From contig CM040758.1 of the NCBI GenBank assembly GCA_022829145.1, positions 8,478,128 through 8,542,127 of the forward strand: a stretch of 64,000 bases of DNA, given 5' to 3'. This DNA is from Albula goreensis. Taxonomy: Eukaryota; Chordata; Actinopteri; Albuliformes; Albulidae. How positions within the stretch are numbered: position 1 is the first letter of the stretch; each line of letters starts with the position of its first letter. The notes beneath the pieces are model-generated. The model saw nothing but the letters and a program-made list of their open reading frames with translations. It had not been told where the DNA came from and made no database searches. Below, piece by piece: positions 16,504-27,909 of this stretch. The position numbers and the translations under genes were made by a program.

Positions 16504-19500
16504 GCATCTGCAGCTCAGCATCGGTCTGCAGCATAGTGGTCTTGGCCTGAGCGTTCAGAATGAAGGGATACGCACAGAGCGTCACAGAGCTCTGGGGACC
16601 AATCAGAGAAGAGAGAGGGGTCACATTCAGTGCACAACACACCAAATCACTAAAACACCCATGTAAAACACCCATGACTCAGCTTTGAAAATCATATACC
16701 TGCACTGGTGGGGACCGCATTTTCTGTAAAACAAGATAAAAAAATAAAATTGCAACACTCATACATTTATGGTATATTCATGTTATACAGGACATGGGCT
16801 GCCTGTAATGAGACTGTTTATAATAAGCTGTGTTAGGGTGTGACCTCTGTTAAACATTAACAGATATACAGTGTGAGGTTAGTCACTGTTCCTGACTCTG
16901 GTGCTCTGCTACTAACAATGGTATATGTGCTGTAATAACCAACACAAGACCGAGATGATTAAATTAACGCACATAGAATACTGTAGACAACAAACAATGC
17001 TTTGAGTGACAGTAAAAGATAGATTCCAAAAATGCTACTGTACGTGGTATAATTTTAGAAAATGCTCGCACCACTCAGTAAGTCTGTAACTGGTTTTCTG
17101 AGGTTTCTAACCCATTCTCAAACAGCTTAAAATACAGTCCTCAGGGAAGTAGTGTCCAAACTTTATATGTCAAATAGAATGGTGCAGTATCTCCTGGTGA
17201 CACAGTGTCTCCTAGCAATCTATGTTTAACTTATAATGCTACGTCACTTCCAAACACTGAGTTATTTAGGCATGTACATTGAGTAAACAGCTAAATAATT
17301 AATTAATGTAAGCTCAATAAGAATATATAACTTTGGAAATCTTTTACCTTTCTGATTCACCCAAAATTTGTCCTTTACTTTAATTCTAAATTACATGCAA
17401 GTTAACAAAACTAACTTGCCAATCTGTGTCAGTGAAGACAAAATGTATACCTGACCCTTACATTCAATATGCCTGAAGTTAAGGACAGAGGGTTGACTGA
17501 ATTCAGGCCTTAGTCTGGTTACATGGGGCCAAGGGCCACAGCCCAGCACACGGGGCCTGCCAGGGGAAAAATCCTTACTATTTCAGCCTTGCTCAGGAAC
17601 CACTTGAGGTAGTCCTCCTGGATATCCACGAGGCTGGTGATGTCAGGAATGTAAAATGTGTTGTACTCCACATGCTGGGCCTTCAGATTGACCTGCAACA
17701 CAAGCGCAGAGGGTCTCCTTCATTAAATTACTGTAATGGGGTACAAACAGCTGACCTCAAAATACCAGATCGTATGTAGTCTGAATATAGCGTGTGTGAG
17801 CTGAACTGAGTCTGCACCTTGTGCAGCTTCTCCAGCAGCTTCAGCGTAGCGCTGATGTAGCTCTCCAGAAACACAGGAATCAGCATGGCTTTGCCTCCGG
17901 TGAGCAGGAACACGACGATGCTTTTATACATCTCCACTAGTCGCGAGAAAACGCCGCCATCCATCAGCGACCACCAGTTATCTGAAACACCCAGACAAAC
18001 AACAATACTGCTCAGTAATGTATCTGTTCTGGTAATGTTCCACTACAAACGCCACTCAGTTCAGCTACCTTTATGGAAGAATGTACCTTGTTACCTTATC
18101 TGAGAGTGTCTTACTGTTTTCAGTCCAGGTAAAGCCTGTCTAAAATTATTATTTCATACTTACTTTGGCTGTTTAAAAGGTAAAAAGGAGGTGCAATGTA
18201 TGAAGTATTTAGAAAGTAGCCATACTGTTTCTTTGATCTCCACTGCACTGTTCTACATCTTTGCTTTATTAATATTTGCATCTACATTTCCAGTAATATG
18301 AATCCTGTGAGCCGGGCCTGCTCTGTGGGGTCGTACCGAGGACCTTGCTGGGGTTGGTGTCCAGGCGCAGGATGGCCATGGCCAGAGGAATGGTCAGGGT
18401 GATGTAGTACTTAGAGTCCTGCAGCGCAGGGCACTCGGACAGGATCAGGTAGATCCGCATGGCCTCCACGTCCGGAGGGGAGCAGGGCAGCTGGGGGATC
18501 AGCAGGCTCTCAAAGCTCTTAGTGGCCTGCAGAGGACAGGGGGCACTGTGTGACTGCATGACACTACATTACATTACCTCTGTATGACATACCTTATTTA
18601 CGTCACTCGGTTACACTACATCAAAAGATTATATAATATCACTACTTAACACACCATGACATGACATATACAACACTGACTATATGTGCTACCCTTGATA
18701 AATATGAACAATACAAACTGCCAGAATGTCTGTGTTCCAAATGAAACACTGCAGTGTCTTTATTTACTGTACTGAAGAGAGGAATGTACTACTATTTAGT
18801 TCAAGGGCCAATGAGACCAGTCCTTAGACACGTAGAGTTCAATGGTTATTGTGATTAGGCACATACAGTGATTAGGCAAACAGATGGCTTTGTGAACAGT
18901 CACACTGTGCTCTATACCACACTCTGAGTTTTTGTGATTAGTCACATTCAGTCTTCTTTAGCATGGACATTAGACAAGTACCTGCTCCAGCAGCCTTGAA
19001 AACGCAGGCTTCATCAGCGTCTCAAACAGCACCCTGACGGAGTTCAGGTCGATCCCGGGGACTTTGGGGTTGGTTTTGAAGTGACCGTCATCGCTGGAGA
19101 GTAAACGCATGGACAGTGGTGTTTATGACAGCTGTTTCGTGGGGATTTGAAGCGGACTTGAGAGTGAAAAAAGACTACAAAAGAAAGCTCTCATGTCCTC
19201 TCCTCTCCCCTCTCACACATGCTATGTAAACACAAAGCCGTCTCCCAAAGTCACAACTTTATCACTGATCACCGACAATCCGGTCTCTTTAGCGGTAATA
19301 AACTCCAGCTCTTCTGTTTGACCGTACAGTGTATACAAAATAGAGCCACACTATGCTGAAGGACTTAGATTCCCTCAATATTAACTATTCTATCCAGCTG
19401 CACTCTACAAACTTAACTCTAATTATATTGCAAGTATTTCAGAAAATATTGTAATAGCCACAAGATGTTTGTATCCAAACTGCCATTTCTTGAAATGCAG

Positions 19501-22500
19501 TTGTTGATATTACGGCAAACAAATCAGCTGAAATTATTATTTTTAATATGCTTTTTGAAAAGGCTATTACAGACAGGGCACACAGAGCAATCCGAAGGCT
19601 AATTCCCATGAAACGATGTTTATCTTGCAATGAATCAGCAGTCTTTGCTGCAAACAAGACCCACAAGCAAGGTCCAAGGATATCTGCAGAAGGGATCTGT
19701 GTACTGTTTAGGGCTTGGAAATAATGATTCCAAAACACACATCAGCAGATTAAAATAGAGCGCATGGGAACATGTAGCCTACTGTGAGTGACTCAGGCCT
19801 GGCCTTCCACTGCCAGTCTATAGGGACAGGCAGGAAACCAGGGAGGATGTGACTGTGGTAGCTGGCTCTCCGCATCTGGCTACCTAATCATCCTCTGCAT
19901 CTGATTGGCTACACAATCCCCTTTAATCCCCACCCACTTTGATCCCCTGGGTCTCTGCAAAAGACAACTGTGTTCTCAGTTGACCTTCTGGGCGAAATGA
20001 AGGTAAATTATACATTATAGTAACATAGTGTAGAAATGGTAAAGCTGTGAATATGTTCCTACACAAACTGTGAACAAGAGATTATAGTGTCCATGTATGA
20101 ACCTAGAAGATGTGATGTGCTAACGCTAACAATATCTATAGCTCTGACCTTTGGTCCAGGAAACTTGCATTCCAGCAGGCAGTTGATGAGAGCAGCAGGA
20201 TTATGTCACTATAAATGAAACACAGCACAGTCAAGCTGTCAAAATGGAGCAATGACATAGAGTACAGAAGTATTATCATTTAACGAAGCAGACTTTGAAA
20301 ACTGAACTGTAAACAAAAATTTGATACAACACTATCACTACCGTAAAAAGTACAGGCTAGTAATTATTACAGGCTTGTAATTTAGAATTTTATTCAGAAT
20401 AATTCAGAATACAAGACAGAATCACAATCAAAATTGTGGCAATCATAATAAAAGTATGTGAATGCTTACTTAGTTATACTGGAGTCTGAGCCCTCTAGGA
20501 GTTTCATTCTCCAAGTATTTAAACTTTCCTGATTAATTATGGAGATGCTTTTTGTGGAATTAATAATGCGGAAGTCTTCGGGGACAGGCGGGCTCTGCAG
20601 ATGGAGAGATTTAGAGAAATGAAAAAAAAAAAAACAGTTCAATTTCACAGTGATTAAAAAAAAAAAAGCTGAAAACATTCCCAGAATCGCAGTGTTATAA
20701 AACAGTCCAGATTTGTGTCTGGCCTGAAAAAAATATTTAAAACCACAGATTAGAAATACAACAAAATTGTTTTTGTCTCTGTCTGATGAAAACTAGTGAA
20801 TTGTTCTACACAGAATAATCTAAGCAGTAACATCGTATAGGCCTGCTCTGTGTTACAGTACTGTGTGGCTGCTCCTTATTCAAAGACAACAGCACCACCC
20901 AGTGCTTCCCCATCCTAACATTACCCAATCACAAAGCCCATTTCTCCCCAGGGTCCTGGCATACAAGCCCACATAGACCAATGAACTCTGGTATTACCTG
21001 ACACAATACAGCCACGTTTTAATGGCACAATGATGAAATACACAGCACCTAATGGGTTACATCTTAAGGGTTGTTTCTAATTTGTGCAGAGGAAATCAAT
21101 GTGACCAACAGAGCTTGAGTGAAATGCCAAACAATGGCTGTGCTTGTTGCATCGAATTATTCAATTCTGATTATGCTATGCATTAATTAATTACATTAAA
21201 AAACCCAGTCTTCATTATGCTCACTGCTGATTTTACTTTACCTTTATTGTTTTAATATTGCTTTGATTGACTGAATGCTTGCACCAGAGCTCTACACACC
21301 CATAGAAAATAACTCTATACTAGATCATAATGCCATTCCTAATACTGTATGAGATTGTAATTTTTTTATTGGATGAGTCATAGACATAGGTAGCATCATC
21401 AAAAAGGTGGATATAGGTACATGACAGAAGATAAAGATATAATCTGAACAGCAGATGAAGATAAATAAAATGCAGAACATGCACTGAACATTGCAGGACA
21501 TAGACATGAGGAAGCCCACCCTTTTTTCTTACCTCCTGACTGCAGTACAACAAGAAATTATGATCTCCTCCACAATGGATTCGGCTAATGGGGCATCTGT
21601 CTGTCTCTACAGATAGCAAAGAGGAAGAAAACAATATTTAAAGTGGTGTATAATCTTTCTACCATTATAACAGGCATATACCAATGCACCAGAACTGTGC
21701 TTAAACATTAAAAGAAGAATGATGTTTTGCCAGCAATCTACCATACTACATGAAAACAAGTTTAGAAACAATATTCTCGCGTCAGACTAAACATAAATCG
21801 GGACACTTTTATAATGGCCGCAGTGCTGGGAATGTTTTCAGCCATTACAGAGGTAAATCTGAGAGAGACCGAGTGATTTCTGTGGGCTGCATTGTCTTTG
21901 CTTCCCCTCACTCTGTCAGGTTCCTCTCTGCCCATGTAGATTTTGGCAGGTTTGTGCTCGATGAAAGAACCCATCAATAGATATTTAGGCACCAGATTTA
22001 TATTGTTATGTATCTGGAAACAGGGTACTGTTGTCTATCAATTCCAAAGACACACACACTAAAAGCAGCTAATGAGACCAGCCATTAGCCCACAATCCAC
22101 TTTCTGACAATGTGTGGTGAGTTTATGGTTCTGTATGCAAACCCATCATCAGACCTGACTGAGCATGCCTAGACCAAAGAAAGTGAATGTTAAGAATGTG
22201 AAATCTCCCTGTGATTACACTGTTAGCTGAACATCTACAATAAAAGATAAGCCTGGTGTCTCTGGACATGTCTGGCCATGAACTCCAGTGTGCACCACTC
22301 TCACTGTCTGAAAGAAGCATGTGCAAGTCTCCTCATACGTTTATATCCTACGATGTGTCTGCAGTCATTAACATAACAGGGGAATATCAACTCAGTAACA
22401 CTGTAACATACATCTCATATAATCTGTACAAATAATGCATGTACACTGACAGTACATATGCACGGTCATGTTGTAATAAAGAGGAGGCTGTCAGAGAATT

Positions 22501-25500
22501 AGATACGTGTAGTCTTTTAAAGCAGGGTGAAGTCTTTGAGGAAAGAAGATGGCTGTGTTGGCTGTGGAGTGGTCACCTGACAGACGAGAACTTCCTGTGT
22601 AGGAGATAGGAAGTGGGCTCTGTGCGTTGCCCCTGGTTCCCGTGCCCAGCTGCCCTTTGCTGTTGCAGCCGAAAGCGTAGACCAGACCCGAGGAAGGCAC
22701 AAAGGCGAGGGTGTGGTGCCTGTGGGGGGTACAGGAAACAAATTTACTTTCATTTCATGATTCAGAAGTTTAGCACTGGCAGACTGGCCACACAAAATAC
22801 ACAGGCTCAATGAGACAGGTTTAATGTGAATATGAATAAAAAGGAAACACATATGAAAGTACTTTATGCTTATTGCCATTACTTATAATTTACTCAACAT
22901 TATATCATTTTCTCAAAATGTATACAAATTCAACATTCGGAATTGAATGTTGAATTTTCCACATTGTGGAAAAAGTGCTGTGTTGTCAACCAGAGGTTGG
23001 GTCCTGAAGACCAGGTTCTCAGTTTATTTTCTTAGCTGATCAGGTTTGGGGAAGCAGAACATAGCAGCAAGTGAGAGGATTACTCCCCTCTTCAGCTGCT
23101 GGTGCCAGGGCCCATGTCCTACAGTACCTGCCACAGGCGATCTGGGACACCTCACTTCCCATCAGCTCCAGCACCCGCCGCGGCAGCACCTCGTTGTTGG
23201 TTGAGTCGTGCCCGAGCTGTCCCTGTGAGCCGTCCCCAAACGTGAAAAGCCCCCCGTCCTACCAGACACAGACAAGCAGGACGGGAACACTGCATCACAA
23301 CTTCCACATACACATATACAGGTCTGTCAGCAAGAGTATGTAACATTTGAAGAAAGCAAGAGCATCGTGTGGAAGCTAATAACAGAAGCTTTATAGATAT
23401 GTGTGTGGAATGGTAGTTGGCAGCTACAAGATTAATCACATACAGGACAATATGAGATTAACAATGTCTGTTTACCTTTGTCAGGGCTGCAGTGTGCTCC
23501 TCCCCACAGCTGATGTAAACTACTTTCTGCGATCTTAGGAACTTGATATGGCAGGGAACAGCACGGTCTGAGGATAAGCATGAAGGACACACATTACTGA
23601 AGTCAGTAAGCCTTTCACACTCAATGGAAAATTTAAAGGGTCAGTTGTTCATCTGAGGTCATTACAGATTGTAAATGAACAGCGTTGGACTAATGCGATA
23701 TAAAACGCATGCAAACAACTTCTTTCTATTAACCTTGAGTTCACGGAAGGGCTTTTAATTAGAGGTGAAGATCAAGTGCTGAAACTGGGATGAGTAAATT
23801 AACATAATAAAAAACAGTCCAAAACTTCTTACAAATCAGAAACAGTTTTACAATAATTTACTAACTTCCAAGACATCCGTATTTTCCATATATATCACAT
23901 TTCATAACCAATTAAGGAGGTGATCTACAAGCAGCAACATTATTTGATTTTTTTTTAAAGTTATAAAAGGACTGTGCCATAAAAAATAAACATAGTGTAT
24001 GACATGATTAATGCTGTAAAATACTCTTGTTTATTGGGATATTAGTAGAGTTTTCCCAAAAGCAGCAAAATTCTTATGTATTTTGATGAAGAATACATTC
24101 CAAAAGACTAATGTGGGTTTTAGCTAAATGTGATTGTATGCTTACAAGTTTACAAGCTGGTGATAAGATGGGGCCTTCTGCAAAGGTTAAAAGGATAAAC
24201 GGTTGTGGTACTGACCCTGCTCATCGTTGAGGCCCAGCTGTCCAGCGCTGTTCCTGCCCCAGCCGAACACAGCTCCTGAGAGGGACAGGGCGAAGCTGTG
24301 GTCCCCCCCGGCGGTGATCTGCGCCAGGGGGATCCCCGAAAGAGACTTGAGGGGCTGCGGTGAGAGACTGGAGGGCTTCCCTTTCCCGAGACCCAGCTGA
24401 CCGCTGGAGTTCTGACCCCATGTGAACAGCTGCCCGTCTTAGATAACAAATACATAACCTCAGCATTACTGAAAATACATAACCTTATATCTGGAAACGG
24501 CATATCTGTATCCCGTTATTCTACCTCATATTGGCCTAACTTCATATAACTTCAAAATGACATTGCCTCATATGTGTAAGAAAAATTAAACTCTTTTAGC
24601 GCTAAAACACTGCAACGCTAAAGTACAGTGTGGGTTATATTATGACATTGAGACAAGTCTGTTTTCCTACCTTTAGAAAGTGCTACACAGTGTTGGTTTC
24701 CACACATCACCTGGGAAATTCGATGCTCGCACAGCTTTTTAATCAACCTATGAGTTTGACACGAGACAAGGAATCCATTCAGTCAAATGCACTGTATGTC
24801 CACACTGTGATTCCTATCTCTAAGGTCTTTTAGACAGAAAATGCGTTCTTCAGAGTTTCCTTCTGACGAGAGGCTTAGATTTCATGAACCTCATTTTGGG
24901 CAAAGTCAATCACTTTCTTGTTTGAGTCAATCAGAAACGTGTGATACCCACGGAAAAACATGACGATTAGCTCAAATCGGTGGCACACATACTAGGTCTA
25001 GCACTGCTTTCATCACACATCGATTTTCTATGTGGTTTTTCTGAAGAAACTGAAATAAGTACAGCCAACTGCCTAAAATCAATTAAAGTATGTACTTCCC
25101 TCAGTACCCCATAAATCAAACCTTGTATATTCATATGTTGCATTACATGAGAAGTCAGCTTCCAATAAAGCTGGATCAGCTACCAAAGCTTGAGGCTGGT
25201 AAATCCAAATGCGATGAAGTGGGCTGTGTTACTCTCTGTATTCATAATTGAATAGATAGGTCTGATATGTTTGTAACAGAAGACAGTAAAATGTACACAC
25301 AGTCGGCTAATGGAAACGTAAGCATGATGTGAAATTGATTGGACTGGATTTGGCGGGCAGAAGCAGTGCTGACTGTAACAATGTTATTCTGGAATGAACC
25401 TGTAACTGAGTCTCTGCAGGAAACGAACAAGCACTAGCATCGTCTGTGCATCTCAGCACTAAAAAACTGTGAATCCTCCACATAATGAGAATGTGTAACC

Positions 25501-27841
25501 GTAAGCAGGTCGCTGGCTCACCTGGGCACTCTGACAGCCTCCTCCGTCGTCCCCAGGCCCAGCTGGCCCCCGCTGCCTGCCCCCCAGGTGAACACCTGGC
25601 CCTGCTCGTTCACTGCCACCGAGTGGGCCTGCCCACACGCCACACCCGCGATCTTCTGAGCGTCCAGGGCCCCCACCAGCTCTGGAGCGCAAACACACAC
25701 ACACACACACATACAGACCTGAGCCAATGCCATATTAAAACTGTTGTGTCACCAGGCCAGTAGTGACTCGCACACGGTGCCGACCTGCAGTACCGAATAA
25801 GGAGTGTCCAAGTATTATTCTCCATTGCCTGTTCAAACAGGTGTCTGTATGCTCCATGCTCTCATATTACCATAGCAACACTCTCCTGCAATTTGGTTGC
25901 TTCTTGAGTAAATCACAGATTCTCTACAGTAACAAGATGGTCAACTCCATGCTCTTGTTTAGTTCTTGTAAAATCTGGAATGGCAAAAATAGGTATAATC
26001 CATGTAATCGTTGATCTGGGGTGTCAAACCACAGTCTTGGAGGGCCACACTGTCTGCCAGTTTTTGTGGACTCTCTCCATTCAATAGCTTATTGAGCCCT
26101 GTGAAATAAGATGATGGGAGTCTTTAGTCAATAGGTCACTTACATCAATAACTTTCAAAAATGCAGAAACACACCAAAGACTACCAGACACTGTAGACAA
26201 ACAGGACTTGATTCTGACACCAGTGTTCCAGGTCCCCACTCTGTTTATCAATTATGCAGTAAACAGTCAGAAAAGTGTACAGTACAATTTAGTTTCTCTG
26301 CACCTTTCAGAGAAACCTACCAAGGAAGTATAGGGCAAAGACACAAAAGCCTCAGAGAAGAAAATTAACTCAGTCTTCACAGATATAAAACCCATTTCCG
26401 CAATTTTTTTCTGCCAACATCAATCACTATTTTCGTTTTCTCACAACAGTTTGCGAAGGATGTGGTTGCAGAAGTAAACCAGAGGTGCCCCGCTCTCAGC
26501 AGCAAAAAAACAGAGTGCTACTGTGCGTCTTGTTCGGATTATTGAATAGATGCTACAGAAGAAAGAGTGATTCATTGCAAAACCTTGGTGCCAAAATGTC
26601 CTGACTTACACAACCAGGGGAGGGATGGAAGTAGACTGGACTGCTTTTCAAAGGCTAATGACTCAAATCAAAACCAAATCACCCAGGAACCAGCTGGATG
26701 GCGTAATCTTTTCTTTACTGCCCAATAAATGTAGCAGAAAGATGGTATACAGTAAAGAATGCAGAGAGATATACAATGCATGGATACTGGTCCAGATGAA
26801 TTTGTTGACTGGTTTAAGTGAATCCACTGAATCAAAAGACGTCTCCCCATTCTAAAGTGCAGAAGGTAAAACTTCATTTAGATAACATAAGCAATAAGAT
26901 GATACATGGATTTTAGTCGCTTCTAATTTTTTTTTTGCTCAATGCAATTTTTTTTCTCATGGACTTACTGTTTCCCTAAAATCTACCTTCAAAATTATTT
27001 TTACTTCATTTCATGTCACAAAAATGTGAAAAATAAATAACAACAGTTTCCACTCAAGTTTTCATATTTTACTGGGTCGTGCATGCACTGTACAGGTGCT
27101 GAAAATACCTCTCTGTAATGGCATTATGGTACACACTCAAAGATCTCTCTGCTCCTGGATATAGCACCTGCCTGCGTGACCTGTGTTCCTCGCGGGATTA
27201 CAGGATCTGTGTTAAGAGTCACGAGTAACGCGCTCTAAAGCTGCCACGGCTCCTGCTCCGCACTGCGACTGTGTGCTTAAGCCCGTGTGAAAATCCCAAC
27301 ATTTCACATACAGACAATTCAGCTTTCCCATATAGAGCCACCTCTTAAATTTACCTGTGCTCCGCTGCACCAATATACCTTTAACAGGTTTGACTGCTAA
27401 TACATTAGTAGTGAAGATCAAAAATAAAAAGCCATGTGTATAATCTTTAGATATAAAGATACATTAGTTGTGATAGTGTTAAACATTAGGAAGTATTTGT
27501 TTTTCAGGATGAGATAGACCAGTAGGATGAGAAATTGTAAGTGGGATAAACTTTGAACTGTAACACTCGTCAGTGTTATATAACAGATTGTTGTGAATGG
27601 CCGTGGATATCATACCTGGCATGCCTCCGGCCTTGTCATGGCCCAGCTGCCCACTGCTGTTGGAGCCGCAGGTGTACACGCTCCCATCATGCAACAGGAA
27701 GAGGGAGTGTTGCCGGCCGCAGGCCACCTCCTTCAGCCCCCGGCTGCTGAAGACCCGGCTGGTGCGCGGCTCGAAGACGGAGCTCTCGCTGTCGCCGATG
27801 CCCAGCTGGCCCTCTGCCGTGTTGCCCCAACACCACAACAT
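9044..27841 (-). CDS. HERC3: HERC3, complete (24 coding exons, 1043 aa)
   Basis: HERC3 is a small HERC-family E3 ubiquitin ligase: an RCC1-like propeller followed by a HECT domain that forms a thioester with ubiquitin. The exons sum to 3132 nt, 1043 residues plus stop, close to the roughly 1050 of human HERC3, and every phase agrees. The start ATG (27841-27839) opens MLWCWG, like the human MLCWG start, and lies in an exon beginning at 27909 after a clean acceptor, so the first 68 bases are 5' UTR. The end, TCYNLLDMP...YEGFSLV, matches HERC3 rather than HERC4 (which ends EGFSLI with a different preceding motif). The FAM13A neighbour supports the assignment. Coding exons are listed in the three domain entries. 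Confidence 0.97.
10075..10720. repeat. Degenerate pyrimidine-rich minisatellite
   Basis: Diverged units of roughly 45-60 bases built on a pattern like CTCTCATGCTAATATAAAC, then a short pyrimidine run, repeat across this HERC3 intron. The array ends a few bases from the donor of exon 10737-10920. I could not fix a period by eye. Confidence 0.65.
13215..13247. repeat. (GT)n microsatellite
   Basis: A perfect GT run of about 33 bases in the HERC3 intron between exons 12648-12714 and 14556-14722. Confidence 0.95.
13310..13650. repeat. Degenerate minisatellite, about 50-bp units
   Basis: The motif GATGGTAAACTACAGACC followed by TGATTATA-like sequence recurs with divergence about every 50 bases. 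It lies in a HERC3 intron and has no coding signal. Confidence 0.65.
16262..16500. repeat. CA-rich tract and perfect (CA)n run
   Basis: An imperfect CA-rich block (about 16262-16335) is followed by a perfect CA run at 16471-16500. The perfect run, read on the minus strand as GT, directly abuts the 3' end of HERC3 exon 16502-16591, so the splice donor itself lies in the tract. A long antisense open frame here is a by-product of the repeat. Confidence 0.93.
16502..20594 (-). other. HERC3: HERC3 linker exons 9-16, including a 24-nt microexon
   Basis: Coding exons on minus: 20470-20594, 20149-20208, 18982-19093, 18337-18526, 17818-17981, 17579-17692, 16700-16723, 16502-16591. They encode about residues 376-668 between propeller and HECT. 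Recognisable blocks are [57 protein letters not shown] and [11 protein letters not shown]. The 24-nt exon at 16700-16723 encodes KMRSPPVQ, corresponding to the human KARPSIIQ segment, and both its phases are 0. The donor of exon 16502-16591 runs straight into a GT microsatellite. Confidence 0.93.
25692..25713. repeat. (CA)n microsatellite at a HERC3 acceptor
   Basis: The run lies about ten bases upstream, in minus-strand sense, of the acceptor of HERC3 coding exon 25522-25681. It takes the place of part of the usual polypyrimidine tract as a GT repeat. Confidence 0.9.
26015..26100 (+). repeat. Fish interspersed repeat fragment (GGAGGGCC type)
   Basis: The text GTCAAACCACAGTCTTGG then AGGGCCACACTGTCTGCC is a common dispersed fish motif. 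A related copy in reverse orientation is visible near 32780-32875. Boundaries are not clear. It sits in a HERC3 intron. Confidence 0.45.
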
Positions 27842-27909
27842 CGCTGCGCCCCGCCGCGCCACGTCACACCACGCAGGGGCGTCGACTCGGCTCAAACCCG
27901 CGCGGAACT
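27842..27909 (-). other. HERC3: HERC3 5' UTR part of the first coding exon
   Basis: A strong acceptor (pyrimidine run then CCCCCACAG) precedes position 27909 on the minus strand. From there to the ATG the sequence is GC-rich leader. An in-frame upstream ATG lies in the intron beyond the acceptor and would not be in the spliced mRNA, so the start at 27841 is preferred. Confidence 0.7.

Larger units (their letters stand above)
21533..27841 (-). other. HERC3: HERC3 RCC1-like domain exons 1-8
   Basis: Coding exons on minus, in order: 27616-27841, 25522-25681, 24671-24747, 24216-24437, 23476-23567, 23128-23258, 22577-22719, 21533-21606. They encode about residues 1-375. The propeller signatures repeat: [121 protein letters not shown]. 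This matches the seven-bladed RCC1-like fold of small HERCs, which serves mainly for protein binding. The exon 2 acceptor is preceded by a GT microsatellite. Confidence 0.95.

Noticed and set aside
16073-16666. Plus-strand open frame of 197 codons opposite HERC3 exons
   Set aside because: Its middle is CA-repeat translation (His/Thr runs) and the rest is antisense to two HERC3 exons. No domain, no splice logic.
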